From Chlamydiales bacterium (lineage in GTDB: Bacteria; Chlamydiota; Chlamydiia; Chlamydiales; JARBTN01), in assembly GCA_029240195.1 (NCBI GenBank), contig JARBTN010000003.1, forward strand, positions 1 to 39,670: DNA of 39,670 nucleotides, written 5' to 3'. Every line of letters starts with the position of its first letter. The stretch's first letter is position 1. A model generated the notes under the pieces. The model worked only from the letters and a program-made list of their open reading frames with translations, was not told the DNA's origin and made no database searches. The translations under genes were made by a program, and so were the position numbers. Shown here one piece after another: positions 33,250 to 39,670 of this stretch.

Positions 33250-33480
33250 TTAAAGCTTGTTGGCTTTTTGATCGGGGCTCGAGGTTTTGAGCTGTTTTTC
33301 TAGCTGAGCCACCTGTTTTTGGCTAAGAGAGGAGCTTGGGTCACTAATGACCTTTTGCTGGTCTGAAATGATCTATAAGAGGTGCTGATGGATAGGTCCC
33401 ATGGCATAGAGAGCTGCCAGCGGGCCAGCAGAGTAACTCTTTGGGAAGCGCTCATTTTTTATTTTGAACGTTAGCGGGGC
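33250..33480 (-). pseudogene. Broken gene fragment with one in-frame stop
   Basis: On the minus strand a 77-codon frame (stop included), closed upstream by TAA at 33481, reads FKIKNERFPKSYSAGPLAAL, then YAMGPIHQHLL, then a TAG at 33373-33375, and continues in the same frame SDQQKVISDPSSSLSQKQVA and LEKQLKTSSPDQKANKL to a TAA. Composition on both sides of the TAG looks like real protein, and no start codon is suitably placed. It is the tail of a decayed gene of unknown family. Confidence 0.5.
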
Positions 33481-33518
33481 TTAAGGGTGGGCAGAATCCC
33501 CGCTCATCAACCGAAAAG

Positions 33519-33953
33519 TTATCCTCTCCAGTAAAAGATGCCAAAAATGGTGATGAAAAAGATGGCAAAGAGTAATTTATAGCCTTTCACATCGGTGAGG
33601 GCCATGAGGTGCAGCATCTTAGCAATTTTTTGGGAGATGTAGCTACTTTTAAGGCAAAAGCCACAGCGGCAAAACACTTCCGAGACGGTCTGATGGCAGT
33701 CAGAGCAGACCAGCATCTCAGAGTGGTCGGCAATGGCCAGAGGGCCTTGGCAATCGGGGCAGATCAGGACCAGCTCTTTTTTGCAGCTATGCCTGGGGCA
33801 GGTGATCTTAAAATAAGAAAGCTGCCCCTCCTGTGTGGGGCGAGCGCCAATCGCAAAGCGACGCTTATGGCTGGAGTGGCTTTTAAGGTTGGGGTGTTGT
33901 TGCTTGGCCTGATTGTCTGTCAAGATGGGCGGGCTGGGCTGCGTTTGAAGCAT
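33519..33953 (-). CDS. Zinc-ribbon protein with a C-terminal membrane anchor
   Basis: 144 residues from ATG 33953. GGAGG (33960-33964) is six bases upstream of this ATG but touches the alternative ATG at 33959, so the shorter form is preferred. A Cys-rich middle (ITCPRHSCKK, LICPDCQG, LVCSDCHQ, VFCRCGFC) has about nine Cys in knuckle pairs and should bind two or more zinc ions. One C-terminal transmembrane helix (LLFAIFFITIFGIFYW) anchors it. It is divergent from xerD with a short AT-rich spacer. The family is not recognised. Confidence 0.75.
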   Translation of the reverse strand: MLQTQPSPPILTDNQAKQQHPNLKSHSSHKRRFAIGARPTQEGQLSYFKITCPRHSCKKELVLICPDCQGPLAIADHSEMLVCSDCHQTVSEVFCRCGFCLKSSYISQKIAKMLHLMALTDVKGYKLLFAIFFITIFGIFYWRG

Positions 33954-34011
33954 CTGCATCCTCCATAAATAAATAATTACAATAATAACTATTTATAATT
34001 ACGCAAGAACT

Positions 34012-34917
34012 ATGCCAAATAAAACTGAAATAAAAGAAGAGCTAGAAGACTTTATTATTTATATTGCTTCTGAGCGGAATTTAGCCGATCTCACCTTGGA
34101 TGCCTACCGACGCGATACCGCCCGCTTTGCCCAATTCCTGGAAGAGCGGGGCCATCTTTCTTTTCGCCATGTGGAAAAAGACGACATTTTGGCGTATTTG
34201 GAGTGTCTAAAAGATCAACAGTATGGGAGCTCGACCATTTGCCGCGCTTTGATTGCCATCAAGGTGCTGTGCAAGTTTCTAAAAAGGGAACAGGTGATGG
34301 AGGTGAATATTGCCCTCTATTTGGAAGGGCCCAAGCTTTGGCAGCTGATTCCTGATATTTTGACCCATGAAGAAATCGAGCAGCTCTTTAAACAGCCAGA
34401 TCTGGCGACAAAGCGCGGCATCCGCGATGCAGCCATTTTAGAGACGCTCTATGGAAGCGGGCTGAGAGTGAGCGAGCTTTGCGGCTTAGAGATTTACGAT
34501 GTGGACGACACATTCTGCCGCATTCATGGAAAAGGGGGAAAGGAGCGGCTGGTGCCGATTGGCAAAAAGGCTGTCGATGCCATTGACCATTATTTAGCTC
34601 AAGTGCGCTGCTTATTTGACAGCGACAAGCAAAAGACCCTTTTTTTATCTCAGCGCGGGCAGCCTTTAGAGCGGGTAGCAGTGTGGCGGATGGTCAAGAT
34701 GTATGCAGCCGAAGCAGGCATTGCCAAAAACATCTTCCCCCACACTTTGCGCCACTCCTTTGCCTCCCACCTGCTCGACGGAGGCGCCGATCTCCGAGTG
34801 ATCCAAGAGATGCTCGGCCACTCGAGCATTTCTAGCACCGACCGCTACACACAAGTCAGCAAAGGGCAAGTGCAGGATGCCTTTGAGCAATTTCATCCCC
34901 ATAACTTGAGAAAATAA
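34012..34917 (+). CDS. xerD: Tyrosine recombinase XerD
   Basis: 301 residues. The N-terminal SAM-like domain (FIIYIASERNLADLTLDAYR) and catalytic domain are complete. Catalytic residues: Arg in GSGLRVSELCGL, Lys in GKGGKERLVPIG, HxxR in FPHTLRHSFASHLL, His in LGHSSISSTDRYTQV with the nucleophile Tyr. XerD with XerC resolves chromosome dimers at dif during division. Its length fits XerC or XerD; RHSFASHLLDGGADLRVIQE fits both, and XerD is the more likely by overall resemblance. A TATAAT at 33994-33999 ends only 12 bases before the ATG, so the transcript could be almost leaderless. Confidence 0.92.
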   Translation: MPNKTEIKEELEDFIIYIASERNLADLTLDAYRRDTARFAQFLEERGHLSFRHVEKDDILAYLECLKDQQYGSSTICRALIAIKVLCKFLKREQVMEVNIALYLEGPKLWQLIPDILTHEEIEQLFKQPDLATKRGIRDAAILETLYGSGLRVSELCGLEIYDVDDTFCRIHGKGGKERLVPIGKKAVDAIDHYLAQVRCLFDSDKQKTLFLSQRGQPLERVAVWRMVKMYAAEAGIAKNIFPHTLRHSFASHLLDGGADLRVIQEMLGHSSISSTDRYTQVSKGQVQDAFEQFHPHNLRK

Positions 34918-34959
34918 CCGCATCCATCGCTTTCCTCAACCCCAAAGGATTTTTTTATC

Positions 34960-35505
34960 GTGAGCTGCTCTCGCCAAAAAGCTAAAGAGGAACTGGGCAA
35001 TTCCCAGCCCCATCCCGATCTGGCCGCGGCTTTAAAATTGGCCTATGAGCCAAGCGGGCTGATCTTGAAAAATCTCACCCAAAAAACAGAAAGCAAAGAA
35101 TACGGAGCCTTTTTATTTGAATTGAACCAAAGGCGCATTTGTTTTCGCGTCGGAAAAATCACGCCGACCAAGGTTGGCCAGTTTGTCACTTTATGGAAAC
35201 GCATGGGAAATGGGGCCATTCAGCCCCATGATGTAGCTGATCCCATCGACTTTTTTGTTGTGAGTGTCCGCAATAGTGAGCAATTCGGTCAATTTGTGTT
35301 CCCCAAAGCCGTGTTATTGGAGAGGGATATCATCTCACAGGACGGGCAAAGAGGAAAGCTCGCCATGCGCGTCTATCCTCCATGGGATATGACCAAGAGC
35401 CGGCAGGCTAAAAGGACACAAGACTGGCAGCGGCTCTATTTTTTTAAGATTTCTCTCAACTCAAGTATCGATACAAATAGAGTGCAAAAACTCTTTCAAG
35501 CTTGA
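34960..35505 (+). CDS. MepB-family protein
   Basis: 181 residues from GTG 34960. The core matches the MepB family: GAFLFELNQRRICFRVGKIT, PTKVGQFVTLWKR, DFFVVSVRNSEQFGQFVFPK, and RVYPPWDMTKSRQAKRTQDW followed by QRLYFFKIS. MepB is encoded beside the MepR/MepA efflux system in Staphylococcus, but its activity is not established. Here it follows xerD by 42 bases, with no efflux gene adjacent, so it may be an independent module. The N-terminal about 20 residues are less conserved. Confidence 0.8.
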   Translation: MSCSRQKAKEELGNSQPHPDLAAALKLAYEPSGLILKNLTQKTESKEYGAFLFELNQRRICFRVGKITPTKVGQFVTLWKRMGNGAIQPHDVADPIDFFVVSVRNSEQFGQFVFPKAVLLERDIISQDGQRGKLAMRVYPPWDMTKSRQAKRTQDWQRLYFFKISLNSSIDTNRVQKLFQA

Positions 35506-35548
35506 CTCACCGTCGAATGGGAGTGATCTATATTAACGTATGATCCGG

Positions 35549-36139
35549 CTATTCTATATAATAGAGTGCAAAATCCCCTGTATTGATATTTCCTGAATTA
35601 AATGAGAATCGAATGCCGCTAATAGAATTAACAATGGAATCATTGACCAAACTCATCCTCTTGTAAGATAGGCTTCCTGAGGTTGGAGAGGTCCATTGGA
35701 TCACGCTTGGCACAGAATAAGTCCCCGTGGCCACTATCTTCCGCGAGTAGGTGAAGATCATATTCGCTGCCATATCTAAAGAATTCGAGCAAGCAGTAGG
35801 TAGAATGTTGGTATTTGTCGATCCCGAAGATTGGCTGTAGTAATAGTTCGCTGCTGTCGTATCATAATTTCCTGTGCTGCTGTCTTTAAACTCTATTTTT
35901 AAGTTGGCCCCATTTGTGATAGGGACTAATTTATTGATGCCGATGACTAATTTATAGAGAGTTGGGCTGATATCAAAAGAAATAGAGGATACATTATTAG
36001 CCGTTTGCGTGCTTTGATAGGCAAAATGGCCATAGTTAGTGTTTAGGCTGACAAGCCCTCCATTGGCTACAAAATCTTCACCTAGATTCGTGATGATGCC
36101 GAATTTGCTTGCAGATGCTCTTTTTGCTAGATAAGACAT
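35549..36139 (-). CDS. Phage-tail-fibre-like protein, third of a tandem trio
   Basis: 196 residues from an ATG with AAAGGAG seven bases upstream. It begins MSYLAKRASAS and ends with the module GIRFSFNSGNINTGDFALYY. Between them are Ser/Thr/Asn-rich beta-strand sequences (ISFDISPTLYKLVIGINKLV, LKIEFKDSSTGNYDTTAANY). This layout, a strand-rich domain closing with SGN(I)xxGxFxLYG, is common at the ends of bacteriophage tail-fibre and other virion surface proteins. No signal peptide is seen. The two upstream genes are paralogues only 16-17 bases apart, so the three form one operon read right to left. Confidence 0.7.
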   Translation of the reverse strand: MSYLAKRASASKFGIITNLGEDFVANGGLVSLNTNYGHFAYQSTQTANNVSSISFDISPTLYKLVIGINKLVPITNGANLKIEFKDSSTGNYDTTAANYYYSQSSGSTNTNILPTACSNSLDMAANMIFTYSRKIVATGTYSVPSVIQWTSPTSGSLSYKRMSLVNDSIVNSISGIRFSFNSGNINTGDFALYYIE

Positions 36140-36155
36140 AATTTTACTCCTTTTT

Positions 36156-36719
36156 TTAGAGTTTTAAGAATCCATATATAGTTAGCGTACCGCTAATGGT
36201 ACTGGTAGACGCTCTAATTCGAATGCCATTGACAGCGCTTGTCGTCGTATTCATCCCCGCGTAATGGTCAAAATTTGAGCCGGTGCTTCCCGAGTTGAGC
36301 ACATATTGAGTGCTCAAGCATGTTTTATAATTTGAAGTATTAGAAAAGTCATACAATTTAATGGTGGCGTTTGTTGGATAGTCGGATCGGACCACAAAAC
36401 TTTCAATGCTGGTGGTTGTGGCATTCCGTGTATTGCTATAGCCGCTGCTCAAATAAGACGTCCCATTGTTGATACTAAAATCGATGAGCAGAACGCCTGT
36501 GCCAAAGATATCGCTGCATTCGAGCACATGCATGCGATATTTCATATTGAAATTGTTGATCTCTAGTCCGGAAAGGTTTGTTCCCGACACACTTGTCAGT
36601 TTAACTAGCGCTCCTCGCTTTTGATTGACCAACGTCTGATCCGACCCATATATTAAATTTGAAGAGAGCTTGATCACACCCGTTTGCGTGCTCGTTGCAT
36701 TTTTTGGTAAATAACTCAT
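36156..36719 (-). CDS. Phage-tail-fibre-like protein, second of a tandem trio
   Basis: 187 residues from ATG 36719 (AGGAG nine bases upstream); the frame is open further to 36851, inside the first gene, but without support. It starts MSYLPKNATSTQTGVIKLSS and ends GIRIRASTSTISGTLTIYGF. The middle keeps the paralogue pattern: VLLIDFSINNGTSYLSSGYS, TNATIKLYDFSNTSNYKTCL, STSAVNGIRI. It is the most divergent in its N-terminal third. The products could form hetero-oligomers given the shared fold; that is inference. Confidence 0.7.
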   Translation of the reverse strand: MSYLPKNATSTQTGVIKLSSNLIYGSDQTLVNQKRGALVKLTSVSGTNLSGLEINNFNMKYRMHVLECSDIFGTGVLLIDFSINNGTSYLSSGYSNTRNATTTSIESFVVRSDYPTNATIKLYDFSNTSNYKTCLSTQYVLNSGSTGSNFDHYAGMNTTTSAVNGIRIRASTSTISGTLTIYGFLKL

Positions 36720-36736
36720 AAAAATTTCTCCTATTT

Positions 36737-37354
36737 TTAGGCCATAACCAGGCCATATAAATCGATATTTCCTCCAGCTAAATTGCCGGAACTGAGGGTA
36801 AACTTGACCGCATTGATCGCACTTGTCGTGCCCGAGCAATAAGCGCCGCAATCCAATCGATAGATAGAGGCGGCGGCATTTACCCCTGCTCCTTCAACAA
36901 AAACCTGTTTATAATTCCCTGTGTCTGAAGGGTTGAAAAGATCGATTGTCAGGTTAGAAGTCCTTTGAATGGAATTGGAAACGCGTAACGGTATCGTAAT
37001 CGATGTCTGTAAAGCTACAGCTGCTGTGACACTGCTGCGGTCGCCAAAGGAGGTATAGTAGGAGGTTTGATAAGAAGTGCCGCTATTGGTGCTCATCTGT
37101 ATAAGCAAGCTGACATCATTGGCCGATGAATATAAAGAGGTGATGACAAATCTATAGAGCTTATAGGTGCTGTCTATGCCTTGATTAAAGACAACGGAAG
37201 AGGTGTTATTTATCGACTGCGTCGATATTCTTTTCCAATCTTTAAAATCGATGCTGCCAGAGACATCGACGATTCCGCTGGCGATAGAGAAACTGGCATT
37301 GCTAAACCGAGCTTCTCCAGATTTCAAGCTAGTGACTAATTGTTTATAGGACAT
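36737..37354 (-). CDS. Phage-tail-fibre-like protein, first of a tandem trio
   Basis: 205 residues from ATG 37354. It begins MSYKQLVTSLKSGEARFSNA and ends AVKFTLSSGNLAGGNIDLYG. Central strands include YKLYRFVITSLYSSANDVSL, LIQMSTNSGTSYQTSYYTSF and NLTIDLFNPSDTGNYKQVFV. The pattern of Leu/Val strands with Ser-Thr-Gly-Asn turns and a C-terminal LYGL module fits tail-fibre-like virion proteins. A possible promoter (TTGCTT, 16-base spacer, TATAAA on the minus strand, 37397-37370) lies close to the start. No other phage genes (capsid, terminase, portal) are visible in the window. Confidence 0.7.
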   Translation of the reverse strand: MSYKQLVTSLKSGEARFSNASFSIASGIVDVSGSIDFKDWKRISTQSINNTSSVVFNQGIDSTYKLYRFVITSLYSSANDVSLLIQMSTNSGTSYQTSYYTSFGDRSSVTAAVALQTSITIPLRVSNSIQRTSNLTIDLFNPSDTGNYKQVFVEGAGVNAAASIYRLDCGAYCSGTTSAINAVKFTLSSGNLAGGNIDLYGLVMA

Positions 37355-37745
37355 GAAAAATAGGCCTTTTTTATATTTTTTTTAAAATTACAAGCAAAAA
37401 TTCAAATTTATTTTTTTAATTTTTTTATCTATAATATAGCTAGCATTGAATGGATGTTTTTCACAAAAGTAAATTTTTGTTTGAACTTTAGAGATATAAA
37501 ATAGGGGGATAAATTTTAGATTTTAATGATTGTGAATGGATTTTATAGATATGCAAGCATATTTATGAATGAGGAATGAAAAAGCAGTGAATAGGTATAG
37601 AAAATTTTACTTCGCTAAAAAAATTGTGTATCTAATATAATTACATATATGTCAATATTTTTTTATTTTTTATCATAAAAAATATTCTCGATGAATAACT
37701 CTGATCAAAGAGCAAACCTCCCCTATTAAATCACCTCTATTATAA
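37355..37745. other. Very AT-rich 391-base spacer
   Basis: This spacer is strikingly AT-rich, with T and A runs such as tttattttttttaattttttt, unlike the core genes. No gene is seen. It separates the tail-fibre-like trio (leftward) from the PAP2 gene (rightward) and probably holds both promoters. Such AT-rich gaps are common targets for silencing proteins and often mark acquired DNA. Confidence 0.6.
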
Positions 37746-38216
37746 ATGAAAGTTGAGGGGAAAAGAGGAGTTGCGCAAGCCATTGGGGGTTATTCAACCT
37801 CATCAAGGACCTTTAGAATGCTGACTATCGAAAGAGCGGGCGACCTCATTCAAATTGCCATTCCTCTAAGCGCTTTTGCCTATGCTTGTGTTAAGCAAGA
37901 TTATATAGGAGGAGGAAAATTAGCCGCTTTGATGATCGTCAACCAAGTGGCATTGGAAATCCTCAAGAAGTGTATCCCAACGATTCGCCCTAATGGGGGC
38001 CATGGTTCCTTTCCTTCAGGCCATACCGCAGCGGCCATGGTTGGAGCAGGATTCATGATTCGGCGCTATTCCCTCAAAGAGGGCATTTTGCCTTTAGCTT
38101 TAGCCTCTTATGTTGCCTTTAGCCGCGTCTTTGCCAAAGCGCATTGGGTGCGCGATGTGATTGGCGGTGCCGCCCTAGGCCTTGGGCTCTGCCTCTCTAT
38201 TGAACAGCTAGCTTGA
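37746..38216 (+). CDS. PAP2-family membrane phosphatase
   Basis: 156 residues. The three phosphatase motifs are visible in order: KKCIPTIRPNG (KxxxxxxRP), GSFPSGHTAAAM (PSGH) and SRVFAKAHWVRDVIGG (SRxxxxxHxxxD), with hydrophobic helices around them (LIQIAIPLSAFAYACV, ILPLALASYVAFS, AALGLGLCLSIEQL). Family members remove phosphate from lipids such as undecaprenyl pyrophosphate or phosphatidate, with the active site facing the periplasm. The protein is at the short end for the family. The ATG lacks an obvious ribosome-binding site. Confidence 0.88.
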   Translation: MKVEGKRGVAQAIGGYSTSSRTFRMLTIERAGDLIQIAIPLSAFAYACVKQDYIGGGKLAALMIVNQVALEILKKCIPTIRPNGGHGSFPSGHTAAAMVGAGFMIRRYSLKEGILPLALASYVAFSRVFAKAHWVRDVIGGAALGLGLCLSIEQLA

Positions 38217-38285
38217 CGAAACTTGCCGGGGTTATGTCAGGAGGGGATTCTTTGGACTTGAGGGGGAATTTAAGAGCAATAAAAG

Positions 38286-38315
38286 AGCCTTTCCCTCGGC
38301 TCCGATAGAAAGGCT
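38286..38315 (+). terminator. Hairpin after the PAP2 gene
   Basis: A perfect 8-bp stem agcctttc/gaaaggct (38286-38293 with 38308-38315) 70 bases past the stop, followed by gtctttgctc. Moderate strength; the rest of 38217-38460 holds nothing recognisable. Confidence 0.45.
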
Positions 38316-38460
38316 GTCTTTGCTCAAAGTTTTATTGAAACCTTCAATGAAGGGAGAAAGGGTTTTAAAGCCTATTTTCTTTCTCCCTGTAGTCGTCCTA
38401 ATAGAGATCTACGCCTCTCTTCTAGAGATTATATTACCTCCCTTTAAGACAAGGGAAAGA

Positions 38461-39148
38461 TTAGGAATCAAGCCACATTCTTTGTGAGTCTCCTGACCCT
38501 GAAAAAAGGATATTTTTAATTAGCTCCTGATAATCTTTCATTTCAAGATCCTTCTTGGGATAGTTGATGCAACGCCCAAGAGATTCAGTAAGCTTAACTC
38601 TCATATATTTCTTATCTTCAGTAAACTCAACTTCAATTGGAATTAAATTACCCCTGTTTTTCATAACAGCAAGAGGAGTGGAAAGAATTCCTTTTTTATT
38701 TTTATCGTCAAGAAAATATAAATATAAGCGGGGCTGGTGAGATTGCCCATGCGGGACTATTTTTGGAGAAAACCAATCAAAAATATCAGAAGTATTGCTT
38801 TCGGCTTTTTCAGCAAACTGAAGCTCATTTAATTCTTTAACAACTAAAGATTTATGAATAACTTCTCGACTTAATTTTTCTATTTTATAAGCGCTAGAAA
38901 AAGGATTTACTTTAGACTGGATACTATAGATAAAAGGGTTTTTTCTTTTTGCGGCTTCTTTAATTTCTCCAATCGATTGTTGGATTAGAGAATAAGACTC
39001 AGAAGATAGTAAAATAGGTTTTTTCCCTAGAAAGAACTCTATTTAATTCCTTGAGATATCCTACAGCTCTCCCATAACCTGGAACAAATCCTACCTGCTT
39101 TATCTCAAGCCGATCATTAATTGTTTCTACCGCAAAAATATTTGACAT
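38461..39148 (-). pseudogene. Hypothetical gene split by a frameshift in an A6 run
   Basis: From ATG 39148 the frame gives SNIFAVETINDRLEIKQVGF, GRAVGYLKELNRVLSREK and then stops after 49 residues. Removing one base of the A6 run (T6 at 39019-39024 on the plus strand) joins it to a second frame (PILLSSESYSLIQQSIGEIK, later LQFAEKAESNTSDIFDWFSP and GNLIPIEVEFTEDKKYMRVK), which ends at 38461. The joined protein is about 228 residues, soluble, with no motif I recognise. It is AT-rich like its surroundings. The two halves join smoothly, so this is one gene, either recently broken, misread, or expressed by slippage on the A run. Confidence 0.65.
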
Positions 39149-39323
39149 AAAAATACCTAGACTAGAAGTGAAATCAATAATTTAATCTATTATAATGTTA
39201 ATATAAAATATAATTTTTGTCAGCGCTAATTTTATTTACCATATATTTTTTTATAATCACTATTAGGAAAAACTGATGCTGTTTGATGTTCTTTACAATT
39301 CTTCTAGCTCAACTTGTAAGCAA

Positions 39324-39357
39324 TAAGATGGACAAAACCTTAAGATGGGCAAAACCT
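39324..39357 (+). repeat. Two tandem copies of a 17-base unit
   Basis: taagatggacaaaacct (39324-39340) is followed directly by taagatgggcaaaacct (39341-39357), with one difference. It lies in the gene-free, AT-rich stretch 39149-39406, where no other feature is seen. Confidence 0.6.
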
Positions 39358-39406
39358 TTTGCTGGAAGAGGGAGGGCAAAGCTCTCCCCCTTTTTCTATT
39401 TAGCGT

Positions 39407-39670
39407 TTACTTCATAGAGACGGCAATGGGACTGTTCAAGTCGATAGAGATAGAGGAGGGGTGCACGGAGATAGAGACGGGAGTGGCTAGAGAGGAAGGC
39501 TGGGGCATGTGGCGCATGGATTCTTGGGCCATCAACTGGCCGAAGTCGGCAGCGAGATAGATATTGCCGAGCAAAAAGGTGACGGGAAGCGTTAGGATGG
39601 AGCCGATGAAGAGAGGAATTTTGACGTAAATCGGGGCGTACCAGACGATGTTGTTGATGCGTTCGATGAG
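39407..39670 (-). CDS. C-terminal part of a membrane-anchored unknown protein (runs off window)
   Basis: The minus strand is open from the window edge to a TAA at 39407-39409, giving the last 87 residues. It starts LIERINNIVWYAPIYVKIPL and continues through a hydrophobic helix (FIGSILTLPVTFLLGNIYLA), then a polar Ser/Pro-rich tail ending in IAVSMK. Codon use resembles the core genes. The family is not recognised; the visible part has one membrane helix. Confidence 0.65.
   Translation of the reverse strand, partial: LIERINNIVWYAPIYVKIPLFIGSILTLPVTFLLGNIYLAADFGQLMAQESMRHMPQPSSLATPVSISVHPSSISIDLNSPIAVSMK

Noticed and set aside
35474-35578. 14-base direct repeat aatagagtgcaaaa as an integrase attachment pair
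   Set aside because: Too short, only about 90 bases apart, and in coding 3' ends; XerD acts at dif rather than at such sites.
39345-39560. 71-codon plus-strand frame at the window end
   Set aside because: Antisense to the membrane protein fragment 39407-39670, which has much better protein character.
1-39670. tRNA, rRNA or CRISPR loci
   Set aside because: No cloverleaf with a TTCRA loop, no rRNA-like blocks, and no regularly spaced repeats were seen in any gap.

Overview
The window looks like a chromosome segment of a member of the Chlamydiae, most likely an amoeba-associated (environmental, Parachlamydiales-type) lineage. The clues are gene order and content. rodZ and rnhC are divergent neighbours, as in Chlamydia (CT009/CT008). 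pgi sits beside an uncharacterised gene, as in CT378/CT379. flhA and fliA lie in one cluster, as in CT060/CT061. There is a large eukaryote-type F-box protein and a large ankyrin-like membrane protein. No species can be named from sequence alone.

Layout. 1-4600 is rearranged accessory DNA: the tail of an unknown gene, a complete ISAs1-type insertion sequence whose transposase carries one in-frame stop, an F-box gene, and a patchwork of fossils. One fossil is a 176-bp copy of the flhF 3' end; another is the tail of a paralogue of the first gene. 4602-6806 holds a divergent LysR regulator / Bcr-CflA efflux pair. 7024-13346 is a minus-strand flagellar-export cluster read flhB, flhA, flhF (frameshifted), a small membrane protein, fliA. 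13710-15679 carries two tandem MarC-type membrane proteins and truA. 15725-19317 holds a small relic, rodZ, rnhC and recN. 19513-22272 is a divergent folC/folP folate pair. 22685-30134 contains an outer-membrane-type protein, rlmD, a secreted protein, trmB with an overlapping unknown gene, pgi, and a Cys-rich small protein.

From about 30.1 kb the window becomes accessory again: long gene-poor stretches, an ankyrin/kinase-like membrane protein, a broken gene, a zinc-ribbon membrane protein divergent from xerD, a MepB-family gene, three tandem paralogues that resemble phage tail-fibre modules, a very AT-rich spacer, a PAP2 phosphatase, a frameshifted gene, and the C-terminal end of another minus-strand gene running off the window.

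How the genes fit together: the flh cluster encodes the membrane export gate (FlhB, FlhA), a targeting GTPase (FlhF) and the sigma factor (FliA) of a flagellar-type secretion system. FolC and FolP act in one folate pathway. TruA, RlmD and TrmB modify RNA. RodZ, RecN, RnhC and XerD serve shape, repair and chromosome resolution. The most unusual material is the tail-fibre-like trio (35549-37354), the F-box protein with an internal duplication, the flhB-flhA-flhF-fliA cluster, and the duplicated flhF fragment. Three genes are broken or shortened at short repeats or homopolymers, so base-level confirmation matters before calling them dead.
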